64,000 nt of DNA from JAOUEA01 sp963790335 (GTDB taxonomy: Bacteria; Actinomycetota; UBA4738; HRBIN12): positions 434,001 to 498,000 of the forward strand of contig CAWBOB010000007.1 of the NCBI GenBank assembly GCA_963790335.1, read 5' to 3'. Below, piece by piece: positions 49,754-58,351 of the stretch; the first letter of the stretch is position 1; each line of letters opens with the position of its first letter. The notes under the pieces are model-generated. The model did no database searches. It was not told the origin of the DNA and saw only the letters and a program-made list of their open reading frames with translations. Made by a program: the position numbers and the translations under genes.

Positions 49754-49779
49754 GCCCCGGGTTGGGGGGTACCCGGGGC
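49754..49779. terminator. strong bidirectional hairpin between DUF4012 and small surface-protein genes
   Basis: GCCCCGGGT (49754-49762) and ACCCGGGGC (49771-49779) form a perfect 9-bp stem with an 8-nt loop, between two convergent genes. Confidence 0.75.
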
Positions 49780-49799
49780 CATCGGTGTTCGGTTCGCCG

Positions 49800-50039
49800 T
49801 TACGACGTGCTGGCGGCGCGACGCCGCGCGACGAAGAGCGCGACGAGCCCCACAGCAACGAGCGCGACCGCCACGATCGCGGCCGTCGAAGCGTCTCCAC
49901 CGGTGAACGCGGTGCCTCCGCCGGTTCCCTGAACCACGTCAGTGGGAGGTGGAGAGCTGGTGTACCCGGCGAAGGCGGTACCGGCGAGCATGGCCATGAA
50001 GACCATGGAGCCGGCCAAGACCGCAGCAGCCTTCCTCAT
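49800..50039 (-). CDS. small secreted protein with sortase-like C-terminal anchor
   Basis: A 79-residue protein. It has a signal peptide (MRKAAAVLAGSMVFMAMLAG, cleavage near AFA-GY at 24), a short Pro/Thr linker, and a C-terminal cell-wall-sorting-like signal. That signal consists of TAFTGGDAS, a hydrophobic stretch of about 18 residues and the basic tail ARRRAASTS. FTGGD deviates from canonical LPXTG, but atypical motifs of this class (xxFTG) are common in actinobacteria. If processed, only about 30 residues would be exposed. AAGGGAACG precedes the ATG. No sortase gene is in the window. Confidence 0.65.
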   Translation of the reverse strand: MRKAAAVLAGSMVFMAMLAGTAFAGYTSSPPPTDVVQGTGGGTAFTGGDASTAAIVAVALVAVGLVALFVARRRAASTS

Positions 50040-50120
50040 GAACGTTCCCTTCGTGTTGGACACGGCACCCGCACGTCCGTGTCGCCTGATCTGGGGCCCA
50101 TCATAGGTCGTTCGGGCTAC

Positions 50121-50198
50121 GATGGGCAACCGGCCATCGGTCTATTCGGAGCTTCTCCGCGAGACCTAGGTCCTCGCGCTGCGCATCGTATGCCCATC
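50121..50198 (-). ncRNA. possible structured RNA between WecG-type gene and the small surface-protein gene
   Basis: GATGGGCA (50121-50128) and TGCCCATC (50191-50198) can close an outer helix. Inside lie CGCGAG (50158-50163) and CTCGCG (50173-50178) around ACCTAGGTC, itself nearly palindromic. The region is 195 nt, follows the WecG-type gene and precedes the small surface-protein gene on the minus strand. It may be a terminator for the glycosyltransferase operon or a leader element. Prediction by eye only. Confidence 0.25.
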
Positions 50199-50234
50199 GG
50201 CCGCAGAAGGGAAACATATCCGGCGAGCGAACCG

Positions 50235-51050
50235 TCATCGTGACCGATCCAGCTGTCGACCACGACCGCGCTCCCGGAGCACCTGACGGAGGAAGAGTGC
50301 CAGGAACCGGGGGTTCTGCCTCAGGTAGCGCCGCCAGAGCCGACGAGGCTCGGACACGAGGCGGAATGCCCATTCCAGCCCGATCCGCTGCAGGATGCGC
50401 GGGGCCTGCCGCTTGGTTCCCGCCAGGAAATCGAACGCCGCGCCCACGCCGATCGTGACGATCGGCAGGCGATCCACGTGCTCGGCCATCCAGCGTTCCT
50501 GCTTGGGACATCCGAGCCCGACGAACAACAGCTGCACACCGGCGCCCAGGATCGCGCCGACGATCTCGGCGTCCTCCGCTGCCGTGAGGGAGCGGAAGGG
50601 CGGGCTGTAGGCGTAGGCCACGCGCAGCGACGGCCACCGTTGGGCCGAGACCCGTCGCAGCGCGTCGAGCGTCTCCTCGTCACCGCCGTAGAAGCCCACG
50701 GCGATGCCCCGTTCCTCGGCCCTGGCCAGCAGCAGCGGCGTGAGCTGAGGCCCGCAGACCCGTGTGGCGCCCTCGACGCCGAGCAGCGAGAGCGCCCAGA
50801 CGAGCGGCATGCCGTCGGGGGTCACGAGGTCGCACCCGTTCATGACCCGGCGGAACGCGTCGTCGTCGACGGACTCCATGACGTTGTTGACGGTGGCGAC
50901 CCCAACGGTGCGGGCGGATCCTTCGGACGCCCACGCGATGATCGTGTCGACCGCATCGTCGTAGCCCTCGGGAGCATCGACGCGCATGCCCAGCACATCA
51001 CGGCTCACGACGGCGGATCGAGATCCTGCCGGCGATGCTGCCTCGGGCAC
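50235..51050 (-). CDS. WecG/TagA/CpsF-family glycosyltransferase (GT26)
   Basis: A 271-residue GT26 transferase. Family motifs are VATVNNVMESVDDDAFRRVM (Asn/Asp start), DLVTPDGMPLVWALSLLG, VCGPQLTPLLL, GIAVGFYGGDEETLDALR, LLFVGLGCPKQERWMAEH and TIGVGAAFDFLAGTKRQAPR. These enzymes add a sugar (often N-acetylmannosamine-type) to a lipid-linked intermediate at the inner membrane face. The start GTG follows the stop of the sugar-phosphate transferase with no gap (TAGGTG), so the two act in sequence in one operon. The polymer is unknown. Confidence 0.9.
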   Translation of the reverse strand: MPEAASPAGSRSAVVSRDVLGMRVDAPEGYDDAVDTIIAWASEGSARTVGVATVNNVMESVDDDAFRRVMNGCDLVTPDGMPLVWALSLLGVEGATRVCGPQLTPLLLARAEERGIAVGFYGGDEETLDALRRVSAQRWPSLRVAYAYSPPFRSLTAAEDAEIVGAILGAGVQLLFVGLGCPKQERWMAEHVDRLPIVTIGVGAAFDFLAGTKRQAPRILQRIGLEWAFRLVSEPRRLWRRYLRQNPRFLALFLRQVLRERGRGRQLDRSR

Positions 51051-52703
51051 CTACCGAGCTCCCTTACGGCCGATCACGACGCCGACCGTGCGGAGCATGA
51101 TGTAGAGGTCGAGCAGCAGCGACCAGTTCTCGATGTAGAACAGATCCTGCTGGATGGCTTCGTCGGCGCTCACGTCGCTGCGACCGTTGACCTGCCACCA
51201 GCCGGTGAGACCGGTCCTCACGTCATGGCGAGGTCCGAGCATCTCGGGGTTCGCACCCACCTGCTCGGCCGTGAGCGGCCGGGGTCCCACGAGGCTCATG
51301 TCGCCCTTCACCACGTTCCAGAGCTGGGGAAGCTCGTCGAGGCTCAACGTGCGCAGCACCCGGCCCACCGGGGTGACCGGAGGTTCCTCGCCTCCCTTGA
51401 AGAACGGCTGGGTCCGGTCGATGGCGCGCTCGTCCATGATGCGGTCGGCGTCACGGTCCATGGTGCGGAACTTGTAGACGGTGAACAGCTCGTTGGCACG
51501 GGTGACCCGCTGCTGGCGGAACAGCACCGGGCCGGGCGAGGTGACCCGCACGAGCAGGCCGATGACCAGCTGGATCGGCAACGAGACCAACAGCCCGACG
51601 CTCGCGATCGAGATGTCGAACGCGCGCTTGAGGGCCGCCTGCGTGCCGGTGAGCTCGGCCGGACGCACCGCGACCGTCATGAGGGGTCCGACCCGCTGCA
51701 GCGTCAGCCGGTTCGTGAGCATGTGAGGAACCCTGGCCACGAGTCGCAGCGCCAGCCTCCGGCGGCGGGCGAGCTGCTGCAGCCGTGCGAGCTCGGCGGT
51801 CGTGAGCGTCGGCGAGGCGACGATCAGGGCTTCGACCGCGCACTCGTCGACCAGGCGGGCCGCGTCGGCGAGCAAGCCGAGGAACGGCGGCGAGCCGGGC
51901 ACGTCCTGGTCGACCGCCGGTCCGATACGTCCCACGGGGTAGAACCCGCTCCGGTCGTCGATGCCGAGCGACATGGCTACCGAGGCCGCGTCGTGCGCCG
52001 AGCCCAGGATCAACGTGCGGTAGGCGAGCAATCCCTTGCGGCGCAGGCTGCGGGCGTAGCGCCGCCACGCCAGGCGGGTCAGCACCCCGAGGGCCACGAG
52101 CATCACGAACGTCAGGGCGAGCACTCCCTGGCTCCCCGGTGCAAGCACCCCGGCTCCGAAGATCATCAGCAGCGCGGCACCGACCGAGGTCGCGCCGACC
52201 ACCCGGCGGATCTCCTCGGCCGAGTTGAAGTGCATCGACGCGTACAGGCCGAACGCGTGGAAGATCGCGATCCACGCGGCGCTGCTCGCGAGGGTGATGA
52301 GCCAGCCGATGCCCGACAGTGACCGGGCGCTGATGACCTCGTCGAGCAGTCCGGTTGCGAGGAGCATGACGTTCAGGCAGAAGATGTCGCTCGCCACGTG
52401 GCCGGCCACCAGCATGCGGTAGCGCTGCTTGGTCGCGCCGTCGGGCACGTGGCGCCGTTCGGCATCCGGGATCGGAGGGGCCTCGGGGACCGCCTCGCCG
52501 GGGCGAAGGTCGTGGATGACCGCGAGGTCGCCTTCGCGGGTGATCACGCGGAGATCGCGGTCGCGCTCGCCGGCGACGAGCTCCGCGGGATCAGCGGCGA
52601 GCGGGTCGACGGCCGGATGGGGCGTGTCGTCGGCCGGTTCGAGCTCCTGCACACGCGCCGAGGCCTGACCCCGCTTCGTGGCATCCTCGATCCGTCGTTC
52701 CAT
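51051..52703 (-). CDS. polyprenyl-phosphate sugar-1-phosphate transferase (exopolysaccharide initiator)
   Basis: A 550-residue membrane protein of the WbaP/WcaJ type. A cytosolic N-terminal 110 residues lead into four to five membrane helices (about 115-245), a Rossmann-like CoA-binding-type domain (about 250-350, RTLILGSAHDAASVAMSLG), one further helix, and the C-terminal bacterial sugar-transferase domain. That domain has ITSPGPVLFRQQRVTRANE, TLSLDELPQLWNVVKGDMSL, GPRPLTAEQV and RTGLTGWWQVNGR. It transfers a sugar phosphate from a nucleotide sugar onto undecaprenyl phosphate, initiating a surface glycan. It is followed without gap by the WecG-type gene. A good promoter lies about 140 nt upstream. 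Confidence 0.9.
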   Translation of the reverse strand: MERRIEDATKRGQASARVQELEPADDTPHPAVDPLAADPAELVAGERDRDLRVITREGDLAVIHDLRPGEAVPEAPPIPDAERRHVPDGATKQRYRMLVAGHVASDIFCLNVMLLATGLLDEVISARSLSGIGWLITLASSAAWIAIFHAFGLYASMHFNSAEEIRRVVGATSVGAALLMIFGAGVLAPGSQGVLALTFVMLVALGVLTRLAWRRYARSLRRKGLLAYRTLILGSAHDAASVAMSLGIDDRSGFYPVGRIGPAVDQDVPGSPPFLGLLADAARLVDECAVEALIVASPTLTTAELARLQQLARRRRLALRLVARVPHMLTNRLTLQRVGPLMTVAVRPAELTGTQAALKRAFDISIASVGLLVSLPIQLVIGLLVRVTSPGPVLFRQQRVTRANELFTVYKFRTMDRDADRIMDERAIDRTQPFFKGGEEPPVTPVGRVLRTLSLDELPQLWNVVKGDMSLVGPRPLTAEQVGANPEMLGPRHDVRTGLTGWWQVNGRSDVSADEAIQQDLFYIENWSLLLDLYIMLRTVGVVIGRKGAR

Positions 52704-52839
52704 CAGGTGCGCCTCGCCTACTCGCCAGTCGTCGGTCGGGGGTCACCGAGTCTGTTCGGCCCGGTGGACGTCCCCATGGTGCCCTGTTCCCGGGGAGGGA
52801 GGGTGACAACCCTCATCCCCTGTATGGGGGACGATAACG

Positions 52840-52868
52840 AGTCTAGAGGCGCTGTGCTATCAGACCAA
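52840..52868 (-). promoter_or_regulatory. promoter of the polysaccharide-initiation operon
   Basis: On the minus strand TTGGTC (52868-52863), a 17-nt spacer and TAGACT (52845-52840) form a consensus-like sigma-A promoter. It leaves an mRNA leader of about 130 nt before the ATG at 52703, containing a small GAGGG / CCCTC stem-loop. The rest of the 289-nt gap after tadC shows no further gene. Confidence 0.62.
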
Positions 52869-52992
52869 GGGGTTTTCCTTCGACGGATGCGAAGGAAGTT
52901 GGCCTAGGGCGTCCGGGGGTGCCGCGCGACGCGGCGGTTATCTGCGACGACACACTCGGCGTCGACAGCGGGATGCGCGAGACCGGAACCGC

Positions 52993-53928
52993 TTACTGCC
53001 CAATCAGTTGCGTCATGATGCGGATCGCGCCCGGGCCGATGATGACCACGAACAGCGCCGGCAGGATGCACAACACGAGCGGGAACACGATCTTCACCGG
53101 GGTCTGCTGCGCCTTGGCCTCGGCCGCCTGGCGGCGCTTGATGCGCAGCTGCTGAGCCTGGGTGCGCAGCACGCTCGCGATCGAGACACCGAAGACGTCG
53201 GCCTGGATCATCGCCAACGCGAAGCCGTTGAGCTCCTCGACGTCGGTGCGATCGGCCAGGTGCCGGAACGCCTCGGAGCGCGGAACGCCGAGCTGGATCT
53301 CCTGCAGCATGCGGGCGAACTCGGCCGAGAGCACGCCGGGCACGTTCTGCACGACCTGCGCGATCGCGGCGTTGAGCGAGAGTCCCGCCTCGACGCTGAT
53401 CGTGAGCAGGTCCAGCGTGTCCGAGAGCGTCTTGAGGATCTCCTTCTGCCGCTCCTCGACCTTTCGGTTCAACACGACGTCGGGCAGCACGAAGCCCACG
53501 AACGCGAGCAGGGCGATCGCCACGATGGAGATGAACGATGACGCCGCGAGCGCGGTCGAGATCGCGAACCCCGCGGCGACACCGCACACGGCCCCGATGA
53601 CCTTGAACGCGAGCACACGCTCGGCGTCCCAGCCGGAGACCCCGCCCGCGAGCTGGATCTTCTTCGCCACCCGGTCCCGGGTGTCCAGGGGTGTGACCCG
53701 CCGAGCCACCCGTCCGGCCGTGCCGACCACCGGTACGAGCACGCGCTGGCCGAAGTTCTTCGTGAGCTCCTGCTCCCTGAGGTTCACGGCTTCCGTGCCG
53801 CTCACCTGCGACTCGAGCAAGCGGAGGGCGCGCTTCTTCCCTGATGAACCCGACTCGACCGCGAGGCCGGCGAGCACGATGGCGAAGAACGCCGATGCGA
53901 CAGCAAGGACCAACCAGATCTCAGACAT
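52993..53928 (-). CDS. tadC: Tad pilus inner-membrane protein TadC
   Basis: A 311-residue type II secretion F-family protein. An N-terminal helix (about 3-22) is followed by a cytosolic region, two helices near 105-150, then the GspF domain with LLTISVEAGLSLNAAIAQVV and GVPRSEAFRHLADRTDVEEL. ALAMIQADVFGVSIASVLRT and a last helix at 280-305 (FPLVLCILPALFVVIIG) complete it. TadC forms the pilus platform with TadB and converts ATPase motion into pilin extrusion. The ATG overlaps the tadB stop by 8 nt. Last gene of the Tad operon. Confidence 0.9.
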   Translation of the reverse strand: MSEIWLVLAVASAFFAIVLAGLAVESGSSGKKRALRLLESQVSGTEAVNLREQELTKNFGQRVLVPVVGTAGRVARRVTPLDTRDRVAKKIQLAGGVSGWDAERVLAFKVIGAVCGVAAGFAISTALAASSFISIVAIALLAFVGFVLPDVVLNRKVEERQKEILKTLSDTLDLLTISVEAGLSLNAAIAQVVQNVPGVLSAEFARMLQEIQLGVPRSEAFRHLADRTDVEELNGFALAMIQADVFGVSIASVLRTQAQQLRIKRRQAAEAKAQQTPVKIVFPLVLCILPALFVVIIGPGAIRIMTQLIGQ

Positions 53929-54938
53929 CGATATCCACGATCTTCCTCATCCAGACGATCCCGAGCCCGAGCAGGATCACGGCCGTGCCGGACATGTACC
54001 ACCCGGCCTTGGTCGTGATGAGCAGCCCGATGTACTCGGGGTTGACGGCGAACATGTAGACGGCGATGCCGATGGGAAGCGCCACCAGCACCCACGCGGA
54101 GAGGCGTCCCTCCGCGGTGAGGACCTTGATCTGGCGCCGCATCATCGCCCGCTCTCGCAGGGTGTCGGCCACGTTGTCCAGGATCTCCGCGAGGTTGCCG
54201 CCGACCTCGCGCTGGATGTTCACGGCGAGCACCGCCCACTTGAAGTCGGCGCTGCCGACGCGGGTGGCGAGCGCTTCCAGCGCCTCCTCGATCGGGCGGC
54301 CCAGACGGATCTCGGCCACGACCCGCTGGAACTCGGTCGCGGCCGGCTGGGGGATCTCGCGGGCGACGGTGTCGAGGGCCTGCATGAAGCTGTGACCCGC
54401 ACGCAGCGAGCTGGCCAGCACGGTGAGCACGTCGGGAAGCTGCTCGCGCATCTTCTCGGTGCGTCGGCGCAGGGCCATGCGAAGGGCCACGGTGGGCCCC
54501 ATGCCGCACGCCCCACCGACGACCAACCCGAGCATCCACGACCTGAACAGGGCTGCTCCGAGCACGGCGCCGACGACGAAGGCCACGACCGAGAGCACGA
54601 CGAACTCGCCCGATCGCACGCTGACCCCCGCCGATTCGAGCTCCGCGTCGAGCCGGTCGGTGAACCCACGCGAGTCCGCGAACCGGGTACCGAACTTGGT
54701 CACGCGGTCCGGGATCCAGCCCTGGGTTCCCTCGGCCTGCACGCCGACCGGGTGGTGCGCGCCACCGACGCCCGGACACGGCCGCCATGCGGGCGGCCAT
54801 CTCACGGTCCTTGCGGGCGCGCGCCGCCGTGCCGAGCAGCAACCAGCCGAGCGCGAACGCCGCCCCCCCGACCAGCGCAGCCAGCACGACCTGAGCCGCG
54901 GGGGTGCTCCAGAACGATGCAGCCGTCAGGGCGTTCAT
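53921..54938 (-). pseudogene. tadB: Tad pilus inner-membrane protein TadB, split by one +1 shift
   Basis: The partner platform protein. The N-terminal part starts at ATG 54938 (MNALTAASFWSTPAAQVVLA) with the first membrane helix and runs to DREMAARMAAVSG. After skipping one base near 54770 it continues VGGAHHPVGVQAEGTQGWIP, with two central helices, the GspF-domain segment VLASSLRAGHSFMQALDTVA and EIRLGRPIEEALEALATRVG, and a final helix before MRKIVDIDV at 53921. Repaired length is about 338 residues. The ATG overlaps the cpaF stop by 4 nt (ATGA). Confidence 0.85.
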
Positions 54939-56254
54939 GCGTTGCCCTTCGGCTCGAGCGCGAACGTAGCGGCGTCGACGTAGACGCCTTGCTCCGCGAG
55001 CTTGTCGAGGAACTTCGGACGCAGCCCGGTCGACTTCAGGCGGCCCTTGAACTTGCCGTCCTCGTCGAGTCCTGCCGAGAAGTCGAACAGGAAGATGTCC
55101 TGCAGCGTGATCACGTCGCTCTCCATGCCGACGATCTCGGTCACGTGGGTGATGCGCCGGCTGCCGTCCTTCAAGCGCGACTGGTGCACGATGAGCTGGA
55201 TGGCCGAGGAGATCTGCTCGCGCACCGAGCGCGGACTGAGCTCCATGCCGGCCATCATCGTGATCGTCTCCAGCCGCGAGAGGGTGTCGCGCGGCGTGTT
55301 CGAGTGGATCGTCGAGATCGAGCCGTCGTGACCCGTGTTCATCGCCTGGAGCATGTCGAGCGCTTCCGGGCCACGGACCTCACCGACGACGATGCGGTCC
55401 GGGCGCATGCGCAGCGAGTTGCGTACGAGATCGCGGATCACGACCGCGCCCTTGCCTTCGATGTTCGGAGGCCTCGACTCGAGACGCACCACGTGGGGCT
55501 GCTGCAGCTTGAGCTCGGCAGCGTCCTCGATCGTGATGATGCGCTCGTCGTCGGGGATGAACGACGACAGCACGTTGAGCGTCGTGGTCTTGCCCGAGCC
55601 GGTACCGCCCGAAACGATGATGTTGGTGCGACCGCGCACGCACGCATCGAGGAACTTCGCCACGGAGCTGCTCATCGTGCCGAACTCGACGAGGTCGTCG
55701 GCCTGGTACGGGTCGGCGGAGAACTTCCGGATCGTGAGCGCCGGCCCGTCGAGGGCCAGCGGCGGGATCACGGCGTTCACGCGCGAGCCGTCGGGCAGGC
55801 GCGCGTCGACGTAGGGCGACGCCTCGTCGACGCGACGGCCGACCTTACCGACGATCTTATCGATCGTGCGCCGCAGCTGCTGCTCGTCGTGGAACTTCGT
55901 GCCGGTCCAGAACAGCTTCCCGGCGCGCTCCACGTAGATCGTGTCCCAGTTGTTGACCATGACCTCGGTGACCTCAGGGTCACGGATGTACGGCTCGAGG
56001 GGTCCGAGGCCGAGCACGCTGTCACCGATCTGACGCACGATGAGCAGCTTCTCCTGCGCCGAGAGGCTGCTCTCCTCGTCGTCGAGCAGCTCACGCAGCC
56101 GCTGGTGCACCAGCCCTTCGAGTTCGGTGTCGGACAACGTCGAGTCGTAGAGCCGCGGACCGAGCACCTCGACCAGGCGCTCCTGCACCTTGGTCCGGAT
56201 CTCGGCGATCCGGTCCTTCTGTTGCGCCTTTGCCAGCCTGTCTGCGAGGGACAT
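54935..56254 (-). CDS. cpaF: Tad pilus assembly ATPase CpaF/TadA
   Basis: A 439-residue secretion ATPase of the VirB11/GspE superfamily. An N-terminal helical domain (about 1-120) contains GLGPLEPYIRDPEVTEVMVN. The ATPase domain has IIVSGGTGSGKTTTLNVLSS (Walker A), the Asp box TIEDAAELKLQQPHVVRLES, and VGEVRGPEALDMLQAMNTGH with STIHSNTPRDTLSRLE (Walker B and His box). It powers assembly of Flp pili. GAGAGGAG lies 5 nt before the ATG. It overlaps tadB by 4 nt. Frame intact, in contrast to its neighbours. Confidence 0.94.
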   Translation of the reverse strand: MSLADRLAKAQQKDRIAEIRTKVQERLVEVLGPRLYDSTLSDTELEGLVHQRLRELLDDEESSLSAQEKLLIVRQIGDSVLGLGPLEPYIRDPEVTEVMVNNWDTIYVERAGKLFWTGTKFHDEQQLRRTIDKIVGKVGRRVDEASPYVDARLPDGSRVNAVIPPLALDGPALTIRKFSADPYQADDLVEFGTMSSSVAKFLDACVRGRTNIIVSGGTGSGKTTTLNVLSSFIPDDERIITIEDAAELKLQQPHVVRLESRPPNIEGKGAVVIRDLVRNSLRMRPDRIVVGEVRGPEALDMLQAMNTGHDGSISTIHSNTPRDTLSRLETITMMAGMELSPRSVREQISSAIQLIVHQSRLKDGSRRITHVTEIVGMESDVITLQDIFLFDFSAGLDEDGKFKGRLKSTGLRPKFLDKLAEQGVYVDAATFALEPKGNA

Positions 56255-56281
56255 CTTCGGTGCTCCTCTCCGTTACGAGCC

Positions 56282-57499
56282 TTACGTGCGGGCGAAGCGC
56301 CGCTTCTTCTTGCGGCTGCTGCCGTTGGTCGACGCGATCTGTTCGGCCTGTCCGGCGGCGTCGACGAACTTGCCGGCGAGCTGCCGAACAGCGACCGAGA
56401 CCTCCGACGAGGGCTCATCGAGCACGACCGGGCGGCCCTTGTTGAGCGACGTCGGCACGAGCCGGCTCGACGGGATCATCGCGTCGACCTGCACCTTCAT
56501 CACCCGCTCCACGTCGCTCGAGTCGAGCCCCACCTTGGAGTCGGCACGGTTCAGCACGACCCTGAACCGGTCACGTGGCAGACCGATCTGCAGCAGGGTG
56601 TCGAGCGCCTTGCCGAGATGCTTCACACCCACGACGTCGAGGCTCGTGATCAAGCAGATGAGCTCCGACAGATCGAAGCAGACGAGCGCAGAGTCCGAGT
56701 AGTCCACCGACGCGTCGACGACCACGAACGGGAAGTCGTTGCGCATCGCACGCAGGAACTTGCCGATCGCCTCGCCCGCCGGCGCCTCCGCCGTGGGGTC
56801 GGCGGGGGCCCCGTAGGCCCACAGGTGATCGGTCACCGGCATACCCACTGCGCGGATGCGATCGTGGTCGGCACCCTCGCCGAGCGCCATGAGGTCGGGG
56901 ATGTTCGACGGCGGCTCGCTTCCGAAGTAGGTGAAGACGTCTCCCATGTCGAAGTCGAGGTCGATCACGGCCGTGTCCTGTCCGGTGACCTCCGCGATCG
57001 CGCATGCCAGGTTGGTGGTCAGGAACGTCTTGCCCGCCCCGCCCTTCGACGAGAACACCGAGATGATCTTGCCCCGCTGCCCGCCCGGGCTCTCCGCCCG
57101 GGCGATGCCGACCGAGCGCAGGTTCGAGGCCCACACGACGGCCCGCTCGACCGCATCGCGGAGCTCCTCGGTGCCCTGCGTCATGTCGACGACATCGCGG
57201 ATGCCCGCCCGCATCGCAGCGGGAAGCAGGCCGTTCCACGTGTGGTCGCGGACCATCACGATCGCGGTGCCCGGTGCCTGACGCCCCACGAACTCGGCGA
57301 GTCCGAGGGCGTCGGGCTCCTTCACCTCGGGCGAGAGCACGAGCACATCGACCGGGTTGAAGGCGTGGATCAGGAGCTCCTCTGCCGCTGTCGCGGATTG
57401 GACCCAGCCCACCTCCTCCGGCTCGACCTCGAGGGCACGAGCCAGCTGCTGGCGGAAGGACTGCGGCGTCCCGACGGCGACGACGCTGGCCTCTGTCAT
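56282..57499 (-). CDS. cpaE: Tad pilus protein CpaE/TadZ (ParA/MinD-like ATPase with receiver-like N-domain)
   Basis: A 405-residue protein. Residues 1-130 form an atypical receiver-like domain (VDVLVLSPEVKEPDALGLAE). Residues 140-385 form a MinD/ParA-type ATPase with deviant Walker A ISVFSSKGGAGKTFLTTNLA, TAVIDLDFDMGDVFTYFG and FVVVDASVDYSDSALVCFD. TadZ localises the pilus machine at the cell pole. The tail is strongly basic (SSRKKKRRFART). The start ATG overlaps the cpaB stop as ATGA. It is 27 nt upstream of cpaF. Confidence 0.9.
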   Translation of the reverse strand: MTEASVVAVGTPQSFRQQLARALEVEPEEVGWVQSATAAEELLIHAFNPVDVLVLSPEVKEPDALGLAEFVGRQAPGTAIVMVRDHTWNGLLPAAMRAGIRDVVDMTQGTEELRDAVERAVVWASNLRSVGIARAESPGGQRGKIISVFSSKGGAGKTFLTTNLACAIAEVTGQDTAVIDLDFDMGDVFTYFGSEPPSNIPDLMALGEGADHDRIRAVGMPVTDHLWAYGAPADPTAEAPAGEAIGKFLRAMRNDFPFVVVDASVDYSDSALVCFDLSELICLITSLDVVGVKHLGKALDTLLQIGLPRDRFRVVLNRADSKVGLDSSDVERVMKVQVDAMIPSSRLVPTSLNKGRPVVLDEPSSEVSVAVRQLAGKFVDAAGQAEQIASTNGSSRKKKRRFART

Positions 57500-58326
57500 G
57501 CCTTCGCCCCCACGATCGCGTCGTAGGCCGCGCCGGTGTGACCCTCGACCGGGTACCCGTCGGCGTTCTCGGGCGGAAGCAGCGCCAGGTTCACGAGGTC
57601 GGCGTTGACGAGCGAGTACGACACCGCCTGGGCGTCCTCCGGCGTGAGATCCAGGGTGAGCGGGATCTGCCGCTCGTCGAACTGGTTGCCCTCGACGACC
57701 ACCGGGTTCTGGATGTTCAGCACACGGGTCGCCTCGACGACGGTCACGGTGAACTTGAACGGCACGACCACGAGGGGTCCGTTCGCGCTCGCCGCGTCAC
57801 CGAGCACCTTCGAGAGCTGCGCCGGCGAGAGGATCTGCCGCAGGTCGGCCTTCGCGAGCACCTCGCCCTGCTTGAACGTGGCGTAGACGGCCACGCTGTC
57901 GCCCCGCTGGATCAATCCGTACCCGGCGGGCCCGCCGTCGAGCACGATGGGGAGGCCGACGTTGCCAGGGGTGATGCCCAACGCGCCGCCCTTGGGCGAG
58001 TCGCCGCCCGACAGGCGAGCGCTCGCGATCTGCTCGTTGGCGAGGATCGGCGCCGTCGACGTCTGGCCCCTGAGCTCGTTCTGGCTCGTCACCGCGCCGT
58101 CGACGACCGCGTCGGTCGGCACTCGGAGCTCCGTGAACGCGCCCTCCTCGATGAGCTGATCGAGGTTCGTGTTGGCCGCGATGTCCTGCTTGGACACGAC
58201 CACGACGGAGAGCGCTCCGCCGGTGACGGCGTCGTTCTTGACACCGTTCGTGTAAAGGATCACCGCTGCCGCCGCCACGATGGCGAGGACCACGGCGATG
58301 GCGACCACCAGACCGCGTGACCTCAT
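57496..58326 (-). CDS. cpaB: Flp pilus assembly protein CpaB/RcpC
   Basis: A 276-residue protein. An N-terminal membrane helix (about 6-25) leads to a SAF domain (about 40-110; VVVVSKQDIAANTNLDQLIE, then PILANEQIASARLS) and a RcpC-like beta domain (GLPIVLDGGPAGYGLIQRGD, SVAVYATFKQGE, LTLDLTPEDAQAVSYSLVN). CpaB is thought to assist secretin/pore function or to bind peptidoglycan in Tad systems. It overlaps cpaE by 4 nt and starts 25 nt after tadG. In actinobacteria, which lack an outer membrane, its partner is unclear. Confidence 0.88.
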   Translation of the reverse strand: MRSRGLVVAIAVVLAIVAAAAVILYTNGVKNDAVTGGALSVVVVSKQDIAANTNLDQLIEEGAFTELRVPTDAVVDGAVTSQNELRGQTSTAPILANEQIASARLSGGDSPKGGALGITPGNVGLPIVLDGGPAGYGLIQRGDSVAVYATFKQGEVLAKADLRQILSPAQLSKVLGDAASANGPLVVVPFKFTVTVVEATRVLNIQNPVVVEGNQFDERQIPLTLDLTPEDAQAVSYSLVNADLVNLALLPPENADGYPVEGHTGAAYDAIVGAKA

Positions 58327-58351
58327 CGTCCTAGCTCCTTTCCTGAGCCCT

